From: Oikopleura dioica
Lineage: Eukaryota; Chordata; Appendicularia; Copelata; Oikopleuridae
DNA: 64,000 nt
Direction: 5' to 3'
Assembly: GCA_907165135.1 (NCBI GenBank)
Contig: OU015568.1
Location: 10,114,501-10,178,500, forward strand
The notes under the pieces are model-generated. The model did no database searches and had not been told where the DNA came from. It saw only the letters and a list, made by a program, of their open reading frames with translations. Every line of letters starts with the position of its first letter. The first letter of the stretch is position 1. Made by a program: the position numbers and the translations under genes. This document shows positions 25,733 through 36,752 of this stretch, piece by piece.

Positions 25733-26888
25733 TTTTTGTCAGTTGCACATACTTAATTTACGAAATATAGTTAAATTGTCATTAAAAATTTTTTTGTATT
25801 CCATTCAAAAATGATTTTTGGTATCAAAGAGGCTGGAAGAAATTGAATTATGAAATTATTAAGACTTGAAACTGGAACTAACTTTTAAAACGAGAGTTTG
25901 AAGAATCATACGAGTCAAATATTGCGAAACAGAAAAAGGGAAATGCCGAGAATATCAAGCTTTTATACCGAAAGTATCAAAATCTTTATGTTTTTCGGAG
26001 TAAACGCTTGAGCCTCTCGGTATAAAGAAAAATAAAAGAGGATTCATCTAATCTCAAAGTGCGAAAATCAAAATAGTACAGTAGGACATACAGAATTTAT
26101 TTCACCAGAATTCACACATGAATACATGAAGTAAAAGACTGCTATTAACCTTACGACGCCAAGTGTGTCATATATGACACCAAGAGTTTCAAACGCCCGT
26201 AACTCATTTGTAACATGGTCTGAGAATTTCGCTGACCCCCCTTTATGCCCCTACTTTTCGCTTTAGCTTAAGCTTTCACGTGGTATCAAATTTATGGGCG
26301 CTGCTTCGCTAGAAATGGATGAGAATAGCGAATTTCGCTTCGCTACTAGTGTGTCGTATATGACACACGAATGCATTGAAATTGTGTCATATATGACACA
26401 TTGTCGTCGGTAGGACTTTTTTCCGCCGGAGAAGAAATTGAATTTTTGGGTTGTGGGTCGGGTTTGGGTATCTGTCTGGGTCTAAGTTCCGTCCCAGATT
26501 TTGATTTTGGCTAAAGCTTGTATTTAGACCGGAGTTCGGCCTATGAAATGGCCTCTAGAAGGCGGTAGAGGCGATGTGTCATATACGACACATTGTCGTC
26601 GGTAGGATATATTCCGCCGGCAAAATTATACATTTTTTCGGGGATTTCGGTTCGAGTTCGGGTTAGAGTTGAGGCTTGAATTTTGTTTCAGAGTTTAATT
26701 TTGGTTCCAATGTGGCATAATGCCCTTCTTTGACTTCTATAATCGCCTCTAGAGGGCAGTAAAGGCAATGTGTCATATACGACACATTGTCGTCGTGGGG
26801 GGAAATTCTCGTTTGTCGTCGTAAGGTTAACATAGATTGCACATCATTTCTTTTATCAGTACAAAAAGTAAACCGGAAGATAGGATAT
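25733..26888. other. Intergenic region with a MITE
   Basis: About 1.15 kb separates the MED24 start and the sulfotransferase stop. The right-hand 680 bases are a transposable element (26149-26826). The remaining 416 bases next to MED24 are AT-rich and probably hold its promoter; the clearest regularity is a semi-palindrome near 25960-26025 (ATACCGAAAGTATCAA and a reversed CGGTATAAAG). Confidence 0.55.
26149..26826. mobile_element. piggyBac-like MITE with TTAA duplication
   Basis: A 678-bp element flanked by TTAA (26145-26148 and 26827-26830), with perfect 10-bp terminal inverted repeats CCTTACGACG / CGTCGTAAGG. TTAA duplication plus CC-start ends is the piggyBac signature. The interior repeats a palindrome of the form TGTGTCATATATGACACA five times (near 26163, 26349, 26383, 26575 and 26769), three of them followed by TTGTCGTCG. 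No transposase frame is present. A shorter relative sits at 48299-48573. Confidence 0.85.
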
Positions 26889-29581
26889 TTAGGCGTTAGC
26901 AAGCCACTCTGGCATTTCGTAGCCAAGCATGATATAATCTGGCTCATATATCCTTCTCAAGCTGATAAGCGTTTCCCGAGGTATATCGGCGAACATTTCG
27001 TCGAGCGAGGCTTTTCTTGCATTTGCATTCAGCGCGGCAGCATGTTCATTTGACTTTGAATAGTCGTCAGGAAGATAAGATTTCGGGATATTCAATTGTT
27101 CCGCAAGCACCTGTGAGTTAAATTATCAACGAGAACGTCACTTTTGTTCATTTACCTGTGCATCTTCTCCGTAATGCTCAGAGTGGCCAATAAATGACAG
27201 GTTCAAAGCACACATGGCACAAAGATCAGCAGCTGGTCTCCAATGCTCATCAGCAGCAAAATTTCCTCGAGCTACCCAATTCGCGAAATCTTTGAATTCC
27301 AACCGGCAACCTATAAAATCTTCATTTCTCGAATGAAAAAACGGCAGTTACCGGCTTCCCAGGCAGCTTCAGAAGTAGCATAGTTGGCGCATTTCGGGTT
27401 TTTTGTCTGAGAAAAAGCCGTCTTCACTTTTTTGTAGTAAAAAGTTCGATCAGAGCCGCGATAGATCTTGTCCTTCCAGGCAGAAACAAGTCGAGCTGAA
27501 GTTATTGGAAGATTAGGGTTTGAATAAATGCAGAATGTTCTTACACATGGGTTCTCGTCCAACAATAATGGATGCAAATTTATCGCCTGGCTCCAAATTA
27601 GCACCCATGTATCGGTACTTCTGTGGCATTGCCGCGTATTTGTGCAGGCAATTAGACAATTCCCCCTTCCCTAGAGGTCTGTCATTGCATTTGTTGCGCC
27701 CTTCGTCCCAAGTCTTCGTTTCGACGGTGTTTTTGTGCTCAAGCGGAATGTAACCAGTTGCCAAAAGAGTTGTTACTGACAGCGAACTACTGGCCGCTTA
27801 AATTTTTAATTAATTAGTTGTCTAAAACGTCCAAAAAGCTACTTGTTAAAATTAAAAAATAAAACCTATTTTTTCTCTGCTTTTTGTACAAATACTGTAC
27901 AAAAGCAATGTTAGAAAGAAGAGAATTACTGAAATTAGCTACCTGAAACACTTGCTGTGAAACTATAAAATAAGATTAGAAGAAATTGAATGCTTCATTC
28001 ATAGGGAAACTCGACGAAAAATGAGCTTTTTTTTGGGCTTAGTAGGGAGGGAGTATAATACATGTTTAGAAAGCCCAGGAGCTGGGGATCATTCTCACTA
28101 TTGACAGTAAGGGGTTTGACTCATGCCCCGGGGCTATTTTGGCCTTCCAAAGAGGCAAAAATCCGGTACTCTCGGGATAAGGGACCGTAGCTTCTAGTAT
28201 CCCGGGTCTGTGGATATGAAACCTATATCAGGTTGTAGAAGAGGCTCTGAAGATTCAGAATATGTGTAGAAAATCATCGTTAGGCCCACTCTGGAGGGCG
28301 CTAGAGGCTCTAGAACTTGAGGAAGTTGGCCGAAAATCGGCACTCTTGGTCCCAAAAAGTACGAAACTGATATTTTATTCGAGTAAAATATATTTAAGAA
28401 CGTTTTAAACCTTCAATAATATGTCGGAAACGTATTTTGGGGTCATTTAAGGTCACTTGGGGTCATATTTTACAAAAAAGAGATTTTCGTAGTAACTCAC
28501 CCCGGAATATCTCATATGACCCAGAAATACTTTTCTTACATATTTTCATCGATAAAAAACGTCCTTAAACTTATTTCAGTCGAATGAATAACAGTTTCGT
28601 ACTTTTTGGGACCAAGAGTGCCGATTTTCGGCCAACTTCCTCAAGTTCTAGAGCCTCTAGCGCCCTCCAGAGTGGGCCTAACGATGGTTTTCTACACATA
28701 TTCTGAATCTTCAGAGCCTCTTCTACAACCTGATATAGGTTTCATATCCACAGACCCGGGATACTAGAAGCTACGGTCCCTTATCCCGAGAGTACCGGAT
28801 TTTTGCCTCTTTGGAAGGCCAAAAGTGCCCCGGGGCATGAGTCAAACCCCTTACTGTCAATAGTCAGAATGATCCCCAGCTCCTGGGCTTTCTAAACATG
28901 TATTATACTCCCTCCCTACTAAGCCCAAAAAAAAGCTCATTTTTCGTCGAGTTTCCCTATTCATTCAGTCCACCTGTCTTTATATAAAAGATCTTACCCT
29001 TTGGGAGAAAACAGGTCCAGAAATGAACATCTCCAGTAGACACTCCATATCGAGAAATGTATCCAGTGATAAAGGAAACGCCAATCAGACTTCTACGCCT
29101 TCCTTCACAGTACTTATTGTATCCCTCTAATCGTTTCTGGATCTCCGCCTTTGCATCGTAAGTATTTTCAATGGCCGGAGCTTCATTTTCGTTTTCGACA
29201 ATTTCTTTAATTGGCTCTTCTTTTTGTCGACGATAAGATCCTCTTCCGATAGTATTATTTCTTTGGGGCTTGGCGGAACTAAAACTTCATCATCTTTGTT
29301 GATTCTTTCTTCTTTCGGACTTGAATTTTTCTCCGACTCAAGGCGCAGTGAAGCAATTTCTTTACGAACATAATCGGCTGATCAACGGTTGATTTGTAAT
29401 GTTCCCAAAACTAGAAATATTTCATCCTAACCGAATCAACCATGCCTTTAAAATCTTCTATGGACGTGACCGCAGGTAATGGTCCATTCTCTATTCGTGC
29501 ATTTTGCGAAACGCCGAGATAATAACCGCAGCTGAAGATAAAAACGACTACGATTCCGAAAAACAGTCCTTTCTGGAGCAT
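26889..29581 (-). CDS. Carbohydrate sulfotransferase (CHST8-14/HNK1ST-like)
   Basis: Type II Golgi enzyme that transfers sulfate from PAPS to glycans. The N-terminus (MLQKGLFFGIVVVFIFSCGY) is a signal anchor. The stem region (29020-29500) is charged and its exon joins are uncertain, since frames change near 29280. The catalytic region shows VHFWTCFLPK|AASSSLSVTTLL, the 5'-phosphosulfate loop, split by an intron; VGREPMSRLVSAWKDKI, the 3'-phosphate motif; WRPAADLCAMCALNLSFIGH; and LRRIYEPDYIMLGY near the C-terminus, as in CHST8-14. The intron within the PAPS loop (27797-28997) is 1.2 kb because it carries a foldback transposon. The specific substrate cannot be told from sequence. LSM3 ends 259 bases upstream. 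Confidence 0.82.
28002..28959. mobile_element. hAT-like foldback element
   Basis: A 958-bp element made almost entirely of one inverted repeat: the outer 360 or so bases of each arm are nearly identical in reverse complement, and the inner part is more diverged. The ends are TAGGGAAACTCGACG and its complement. Both sides carry the 8-bp direct repeat TTCATTCA (27994-28001 and 28960-28967), the length typical of hAT insertions. There is no coding capacity. It lies in the intron that splits the PAPS-binding loop of the sulfotransferase gene. Confidence 0.88.
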
Positions 29582-29840
29582 TTTTGCTAATTATTCAAAA
29601 TTGGAAGAATTGATATCTTGGATTTAAAGTTTTACGTCTCTCTCGTCATTCTAAAGAAAACCAGCCATGAGCATCCACCATCGATCTATTGGAAATTTAT
29701 TGTTTGCACGGGAAAAGAAAGAGATTCGCCAAGTAATGAAGTTTCTCTAACAAAAACGTGAGCTTAATAATATTGCTATCACGGGCAGTCGAAGTCAAGT
29801 TGTTGGTTGTTTTAACCCACTAAAACGCTTTAAATTTCAT

Positions 29841-30280
29841 CTATTTTCGCAGCGGTGGCGCAACGAGAATGACTCCGTCGCCTCGGACAAAAAGCATCGG
29901 AATCGAGCGCTTCACTTGTCGGTAAATCTCTTCGTATGTTTCGTCGTCGATTTCCACGTTGGTCACCGTTTCTTCAACGTCTCCTTAATTTATTATTAAT
30001 CCCTGTTCTACACCTTGCGCGAAAAATAATATTTGGCTTATTACTGAATAAAAACGACCGAGCATGTTGTAGGAATAAGGTTGAGGATTGATTTATTGGG
30101 TTTTGAATTACCTAGAATCATGTTCAAATGCTGATCGAAAGCGTGAAGACGACCAGTAAGTTCTCGCTCATTGCGGAGCTTGACGAAAATCCGCTCATCA
30201 AGCGACAGTCGAAGCAAATCAAGAGGTTCCTCGACCAAAGCTTGGACAACAGCGTCGCCTAAGGAATCAACAGCAGCCAT
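29841..30280 (-). CDS. LSM3: LSM3, Sm-like protein
   Basis: Subunit of the LSM1-7 (cytoplasmic decay) and LSM2-8 (U6 snRNP) rings. Two exons give [58 protein letters not shown] and [20 protein letters not shown], almost identical to human LSM3, with both Sm motifs. The intron falls in the middle of the ILGDVEET sequence. The start is one base after tttctttttag. NUBP2 ends 68 bases upstream, so the two are probably co-transcribed. Confidence 0.97.
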
Positions 30281-30348
30281 TCTAAAAAGAAAAACTGAAA
30301 GAAATATGTAGAATTACTGGTTGTTGAATTACAGCAGAAGACCTTCGA

Positions 30349-31213
30349 TTACAAGGTCGAACGGATTTCTTGCACTATTGATTTGATTGAACTCGCAGTT
30401 GCAGAATTTTCAAAGGCCTTCATGAAATCTCTGCCTTCGTCTAACGTGGAACCGAAATTTGGATCAATCGGTATTGTGCCCAATACTTTCGTTTCATACT
30501 TTTCTGCCAACTTTGCAGCATTTCCTAAAAATGATCAATCTCTAAAAACCTCGATCGAACAAAACATGCCTTTATTGAATATATTCGTGCATTCTGAACA
30601 ATGCGGACAAACGAACCCAGACATGTTCTCGATAATTCCGCTCATTGGCAGTTCCGTCTTTTTACAAAAGTTTATCTCCCTGGTTACATCTTGAAGGGAG
30701 GCCATTTGCGGCGTCGTCACGAGAATCGCTCGAACAGAATCTCTTCTTCCTAGCTCTTTGAGCGTCGAAACGAGACCAATGTGTTCATCAGATGTTCCTG
30801 GAGGAGTGTCAATGACGAGAACATCCAATGCTCCCCAAAGAACATCATTAATTAGTTGTGAGACGATAGCTTTCTTCTTTGGGCCTCGCCAAATAATCGC
30901 TTCTTCTGCTTCCGCCAAAAATCCCACAGAAACTAGCTACAGAAATATCAATACGTGGCATCACAGTTGTTCTTACAGAAAGACCTTCTCCAAGCATGAC
31001 TGGAACGAGCCCCTCTTCCGATTCGTGAAGATTCTCTCCTTCTTGGCCCAGCATTCGCGGAATCGAAGGGCCGCAAATATCCAAATCGAGAATTCCAACT
31101 TTCAATCCATCCGCAGCGAATCCCTGAGCGAGTTGAACTGAGACACTACTTTTGCCAACTCCTCCTTTGCCCGAGAGAACCGCCACGATTGTTTTTACAT
31201 TTTCTATACCCAT
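30349..31213 (-). CDS. NUBP2: NUBP2/CFD1, cytosolic Fe-S assembly ATPase
   Basis: P-loop scaffold of the cytosolic iron-sulfur assembly pathway. The start gives [20 protein letters not shown] (Walker A of the Mrp/Nbp35 family), then [47 protein letters not shown], and the cluster motif [17 protein letters not shown] with the CPHC cysteines. The C-terminus ends VQEIRSTL. There is no N-terminal ferredoxin-like cysteine extension, which favours NUBP2 over NUBP1. Three exons. The start follows an acceptor (gcttcag) by three bases; an Ifi-6-16 gene ends 97 bases upstream. Confidence 0.95.
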
Positions 31214-31310
31214 TTTCTGAAGCTATCGTTTTAAATTTTCCAAAACAAGAAACAAATTCGGGTGTGAACTTTTATTCAGGAAACAAACGAAACAGTCAGG
31301 ATTTCATGAT

Positions 31311-32478
31311 TCAAGAGCGAGGCTTGAGTACGTAGATATTCTCAAGTTCTTGCCCGTTTATTTTGTCGAAGTCGATGGGAAAGAACTCTCGCCAGTTATC
31401 AGCTGACGTCTGAGGCACTTGGATTTCAAAATCGTTGGCAGATTTAGTGAACTCGAATCGATAGCGGTAGATTTTCTCGGAGCGACCAAAGGTAGAAATG
31501 AAGATGGCCTTGCGCTTTCCTTCTCCGTCTTTTCCAGTGACGATGGTGACGGATTCAAGGATTTGGAACGTCTTGTAGTTGATTTCAATTTTAGTCTCTC
31601 CCTTGATGATTCGACTGATCGGGATGGTGTGGAGGATTTCTTCTTTGATGAGTGCTCCGATTCCCGCTCCAGTGGCCACGCCAAAAGCAGTCATCATCGC
31701 CGTGGCTCCAGCGGAAACGCCGGCAGCTCCCATTGATTGAAGAACGCTAAAGATTCCTCCAGTGAAGCCACTGAATTTCCGTTTGAAAAAAAATACGAAT
31801 TGATCAATAAATACCCGTAAATTGCTGATTGCGCTCCAGCAGCGATAGATCCCGCAACAACTCCACCAGCACCGAAGCCAAGCAAGGGCAGGGCGATTGG
31901 AAGAAGAACTGCTCCAGCAACCCCAAAAACAGCAGAAGTGATCAGGACAGCTTTATTGTTTCGCGCAAAACGTGCGATTTTGTCGCCAGCATCTGGGGTG
32001 TGACTGACCATTCTCGGAAGAAGATGGATCTTGGCAGAAAAGTCAAAGTTCGAGTCGATCTTCAAGGCTTTCCATTCAGAAGCCGCAACACCGGCAGTTG
32101 GTCCTCCAGAGAGTTGAAATCGGTGACCCTGCTTTTCAATAGAAATCACATTCCGATGATTGATTCGAGAAACAAGCTCCACGGGAGGATTTTCGAGGAT
32201 TTTCTTGAAATCTGGATTGCCCAAATCAGTTGCTACGAGTTGTACACCAGCAAGACCACAGGGAAGAAGAAGTGTAATTGTCTCGCCAGGGGCCACGAAA
32301 GTTGGTTGAGTTTCCTCCCCAGTGAAAGTCACGTGAACGATAATATGGGCTAAAACAAGTAATAATAGTTTTCCGAAGTGTGAGATTTAGGCTTTTTACC
32401 TTCACAGGAGCTCTTGAACTCGACGGAATATCTCTGTGATTCTGCTGTCATGACGGGAACTACTATTTGACCACTCAT
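31311..32478 (-). CDS. Ifi-6-16 (IFI27/ISG12-like) protein, copy A
   Basis: The central region LLPIALPLLGFGAGGVVAGS, SAIYG|GFTGGIFSVLQSMG and AAGVSAGATAMMTAFGVATG is the Gly/Ala-rich hydrophobic Ifi-6-16 domain; vertebrate members (IFI6, IFI27) are mitochondrial or ER membrane proteins tied to interferon and apoptosis. Unlike the short vertebrate proteins, it has an N-terminal region of about 130 residues (MSGQIVVPVMTAESQRYSVE start) and a C-terminal region of about 105 residues ending NIYVLKPRS. Three exons. The start follows an acceptor (caacttag) by six bases, and a TATA box lies about 100 bases upstream. The neighbour at 32695-33875 is a tandem paralog. Confidence 0.8.
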
Positions 32479-32573
32479 TGCTTTTCTAAGTTGCTGCTGA
32501 AAGTCAACGTCACCTCTGTTTGCTTTTCCGTTTTACGAGGAAAATCTTGTAAGATTTGAGGAGAGCCAATCGG

Positions 32574-32581
32574 TTTATATA
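32574..32581 (-). promoter_or_regulatory. TATA box before Ifi-6-16 copy A
   Basis: TATATAAA on the minus strand, 96 bases upstream of the copy A start, within the 216-bp gap between the two paralogs. It suggests copy A and perhaps the genes after it (NUBP2, LSM3) have their own promoter. Confidence 0.45.
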
Positions 32582-32694
32582 ACAAAAGGGAAAGTTGAGT
32601 CACCTGGACACCTGCTGTGCCCACCCATTTTTTTAAACACAGGGCTGAATCATAAGTGCAAATGTATTTTTTTTCGTAGGCACAGGATAACTAT

Positions 32695-33875
32695 TCATTT
32701 ATCTTCTTTTTTCTGACGAGGTTTGAGAACATAAACATACTCAAGTTGCTGTCCGTCAAAATTCGCGAAATCAAGCCAGATGAACTCCTGCCATTCTTCC
32801 CCAGTCACTCGCGGCACTTGGAGTTCGAAGTCGAAGCGAGCTTTGGAAAATTGAAATCGGTAGCGATAGATTTGATTCGACCGAGTGAATGAGCAAATGA
32901 AGCCAATTCGACGTGTTTCATTTCCGTCTTCGCGAATGAGAATGGTGATCGACCTGAGATTTCGGAACAAGGGATGATCCACCAAAATCCGCGTTTCGCC
33001 AGTTATTCGATGAAAGACAGGAATTTGGTGAATTATTTCTGCTTGAACAAGCTTTCCTATTCCCGCCCCAGTGGCAAAACCAAACATAGCCATGGTGGCA
33101 GTTACTCCCGCGGAAACACCGACAGCGCCCATGGATTGGAAAACGCTGAAAATTCCTCCAGTAAAAGCGCCGTAGAAAAAGGACTGGGCAGAGGCAGCGA
33201 CTGAACCGGCCGCGATGCCCGAAGCGGTGAAGCCGAGGAGAGGAAGTGCGACTGGAAGAAAAAGAGCACCAGCAGCAGCACAAGCAGTTCCAGCGATAAG
33301 AGCAGTCTTGTTGTTCTTCGCGAATCGGAGAGCCTTATCGCCAGCGGAAGCGTCTTTATTTTTCGTTTCTGGCAGTGCTCTTATTCGCGGAAAGTCGTTG
33401 AAACTGTCATAAGTGGAGCAAATGAACAATTTCATCCAGTTTTCCTCTGCTTCGTCTTGAATCGGGCCGCCAAAAATTTGAAACAGTCTATTATTTCTCG
33501 AAGTCGTGATCATTCTTCGATGATTTATTCGATCAGCGATTTCAGGAAGAGGATTCTCCAAAGTTTCCCTGATGGAAGCTGGCGCATTTTCAGAAGAGAC
33601 GGCCAGAACGACGAAAGCGAGACCTTCAGCAATTTCAAATTCGACGCTTGCATTGGAAGGAACTGATCGTTGCTCGTGAACAAAACTGCCAATCGACGAG
33701 AGGTGCACAATAACAGACACTTAATTTACTGTTCATAACGTTCAACTATCCTTAAAACTGTACCTTGAGTATTATTGTGAAATCGAACAGTTATTTTTGG
33801 AACATTTTTCAGTGGTACTATCTCGTTATTCACAGACGCGATCGATTTTTTCTCGTCTTCTTCCTGATCTGACAT
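32695..33875 (-). CDS. Ifi-6-16 (IFI27/ISG12-like) protein, copy B
   Basis: Paralog of copy A in tandem. The hydrophobic core LFLPVALPLLGFTASGIAAG, SVFQSMGAVGVSAGVTATMA and FGFATGAGIGKL aligns without gaps to copy A, as do the N-terminal IADRINHRRMI and C-terminal YRYRFQFSKARFDFELQVPR regions. The first exon adds an acidic lead MSDQEEDEKKSIASVNNEIV. Copy B's second exon is continuous across the site where copy A has an intron (between IYG and GFTGG), so an intron was gained or lost after duplication. It ends KPRQKKEDK. The extended shared C-terminal domain is not one I can name. Confidence 0.8.
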
Positions 33876-34732
33876 TTTCTTTGTGGCAAATTATGAAGCT
33901 GAATCAAATTCTAAGAGGTGTTAAGTCAATGTTTTCTTTTCAAAAGAATAGGCAGAGTATGAATTTCATACTATGAAATAAATAACCTTGGCCCTCAGAA
34001 TTAGGACATTGACTGACCTTTGTCGGAAGACGGATTTAATTTCAGAAATGTAGATTTTGGCCACAGTATTCGTTTTCACGAATAATTTGCCGGTAGGAAA
34101 AAAATTAATTAGCCTGAGAATCTCGGATTCTTGACAATCTATCAGGTTCCAGCAAAAATAAAAATCCCATCAGCATCAACAATTTATTAAGCATTCTCAG
34201 ACGATAACGATAGCGGTTTTTCTTTCTCACAACAGCAGCGTCGTCCAGGTTGTTTTTTCTCCAACAGCTTGAGAATTTTAATTTCAGGAGCGTTAGAGCG
34301 GGTCGCGGCCAATCGAAGCGCATTGACCCGCCCCGGGCGCAGAGAAAGGGTCAGAGAAAGAAAGGGATGAAACGCAAAGAGAGTCTTCAAGAAGATAGCC
34401 ACTTATGTTGATTTTTTACATGATATAAAATAAACCTCTTAGCTTAATTTTTTCTAAGAACCTGCTCCTGAATCTGACAAAATCCAATTTGATATTTTTT
34501 TGCTTTATTTGGGACACCTGGTGTCATAATTATGTTAACGATCAAAAATCAAAGTCTTCCGCGTCTGAACCAACAATAAAGTTGTAAAAATATTTTCTCT
34601 GGTCGTACCGATCACTAATATTGACTTTGAAATATTGGCAACGCCCAGATCCTTTCCCTGGCAATAAAAGCATACATTTGACCGTGTCTTCTTTTAGATA
34701 CTAAAATATACCTTTTTCAGTTGAAATTGAAA
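33876..34732. other. Divergent intergenic region
   Basis: An 857-bp region between Ifi-6-16 copy B (minus) and the SLC43 gene (plus). It contains a GC-box-like patch with a CCAAT (gaccgcgg..ccgccccgggcgcag near 34300-34345). Two overlapping minus-strand frames at 34105-34402 show no family similarity. Most likely it holds two divergent promoters; nothing else is evident. Confidence 0.5.
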
Positions 34733-36489
34733 ATGCAGCTCGGCCACAATGGGCAAACGTTGCTCACAGTGTTAGAGATTTTCCTCTGTTGTGGCACCAT
34801 CTTCGGCTGGCCAAACTTGCTCAAGATCTTGAAAAAAGAAGGTTTCTACTGGACAGAGACTGGGAACATTTCTCTCGCGATTACAGAAGCGCCAGAAGAA
34901 CCAGCCAAAGAAGATGAGAAAAGCGCCCAAGAGATTCAGGACGCCGCATTTACCGCTATTTTTACTCTTGGTAAGTGAATCGAATTGAATCGGGAATGAA
35001 TCAAGCGAATTCTAGCAACGACGTTATTCGCCGTTGCAGCATTTCTTGCTGGCTTTCTGATGGACAGCTATGGATCGATGAAAACTCGACTTGTCGGGCT
35101 TGTTCTTTTCCTTGCTGGGTCGATGATGGTCACTATTGCAACTCCTGGCGAAAGTGATGAGTAGGAATTTCATATTGAAGGCTTATTTTATTTCTTCTTG
35201 AAGCTATTTAAAATACGGCTGGACATCAATCTGCTGTGCGGGTATCTTTCTGCTCGTCACTCAATTTCAAGTGGCCAACTACTACGAAGCTGCCCGTGGC
35301 CGAGTTCTCTGCGTTTTCAATGGTGCAATGGATTCAAGCTCTTGCTCTGCGCTGCTCTTCCTGACAATCTACAACGCTCTTGGATATTCCATGACATGGA
35401 CGATTTATGCTGCTCTCTCCGCTCTTATCATTTTTAGAACCTTCTTCTTGCTTCCAATCGACGCTATTCCTTATTTATGGTTCCAAATGAATTAACCTAA
35501 AAATATTATTATTATTTAAATTTATATTTTTACAAAAGAGCCTTCGTAACCAAATAACCAAATAAGTTAATTGAACCATTTGTGAAGCCTCTTCCTGCCG
35601 ATTATAAAACTGTCCCTGCTTACAAATCGCTCAGTTCAAAGCCTGAATCTGGAACTGATGAAAACAAGAACAACGTAGAACTCCTGGATGACGAAGAAAA
35701 GAGCCCCCATTCCGAAGAGGAAAAGAAAGAAGCTGAGGAAAATGAGAAGGAAGTTCCAGCATTTTTTAGCTCTGAAGTTGCTCTCTCCCCGCTCTTTATT
35801 TCAACGATGTTGTTTTTCATCATTCAAGTGACGCGAGTGTACTTTTATCTCGGTGGCATCGCTCCTGGAACGAAAGAGCTTGTTCAACTCGATCAAAACT
35901 GTACTCAGGAAGAAGCAGGATCGATTACCGGAACGATGATGACGAACTTTGCTATTTTTCAATTCGGTGGTGTTGGATATGCTTTTTTGAACGGCATGGT
36001 CGTTGATTCAAGTCAGTTCGAAAGCTCTTTCCGTCGATTTTCATTCTCTTTTTCAGCTCTCGCCAAAACTGGCGAAAAAAATAAAGCTCTCGCCGCTGGA
36101 GTCTTTTTGACAACGATTTTGGGAATTTCTTTTACCGCTCTAACGCTCATCGCAAACACAACTTTACAGTACGCCTCTTTCTTCTTATCTGTTCTTCACC
36201 GATCATTTACTTTCGGAATCAACGCTACTGTTATCGGCCTTTCATTCCGAAACGAGCACTTTGGAAAGCTTTACGGAACGACTCAGGTAAGAAATCACTT
36301 CTTATCTTAACGTTACATAACATTTTCTAGATCTTCACGATTATCTCTGCTCAGGCTACCGACTGGCTCTTCTCATACGCCAACGCAAACAGCTTCGTGG
36401 AAGCAAACCGAATTCTCTTCTATTTAGAAATTATCTCGCTCTTCCATTTCTGCTTATTTCTGTACCTCATCCGAAAGAATCCTAATTAA
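34733..36489 (+). CDS. SLC43-family major facilitator transporter
   Basis: Plasma-membrane transporter of the LAT3/LAT4/ENBT1 group (branched amino acids or nucleobases). The start exon MQLGHNGQTLLTVLEIFLCC leads into GTIFGWPNLLKILKKEGFYW, the family's FGWP motif; IFTLG, FLMDSYGSMKTRLVG (MFS loop 2-3), NGAMDSSSCSALLFLTIYN and FRTFFLLPIDAIPYLW match SLC43 order. A long charged cytoplasmic loop (NKNNVELLDDEEKSPHSEEE) separates the two six-helix halves. It ends LYLIRKNPN. About six exons. An acceptor (ctttttcag) lies 12 bases before the ATG. The substrate cannot be assigned. Confidence 0.85.
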
Positions 36490-36752
36490 AACTATTTCTG
36501 ACTAATCCGGATAAGAAAATTCTCTTTAGCCTATCAGTATATTTTTTCGTTTTACAGTGTTACCATGACAAAATCCAATATTCCAGTTGCCATACTTTCG
36601 ATAACGTTAAATTCATACTCGCTTTACTTGCTTATCGTAGAAATGGTAAAATATCATTTTCAAATTTTCTGTAGCAAAGTTTTTTTTTCGCTCAGCTGAT
36701 CTAAATAATATTTATCTATCTTAAAAAGGTTTATTTCACGAATAGAAATAGA

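Noticed and set aside
26663-26947. 94-codon frame overlapping the end of the sulfotransferase gene
   Set aside because: It runs through the MITE terminal repeat and the sulfotransferase 3' end in another frame; no family similarity.
34105-34402. Two overlapping minus-strand frames in the divergent intergenic region
   Set aside because: No family match; composition follows the GC-box region. More likely promoter or UTR sequence.
36564-36644. Small hydrophobic exon that could splice in frame onto ACADL
   Set aside because: A normal mitochondrial presequence starts at 36753; adding the upstream segment would bury it. Kept only as a possible alternative first exon.
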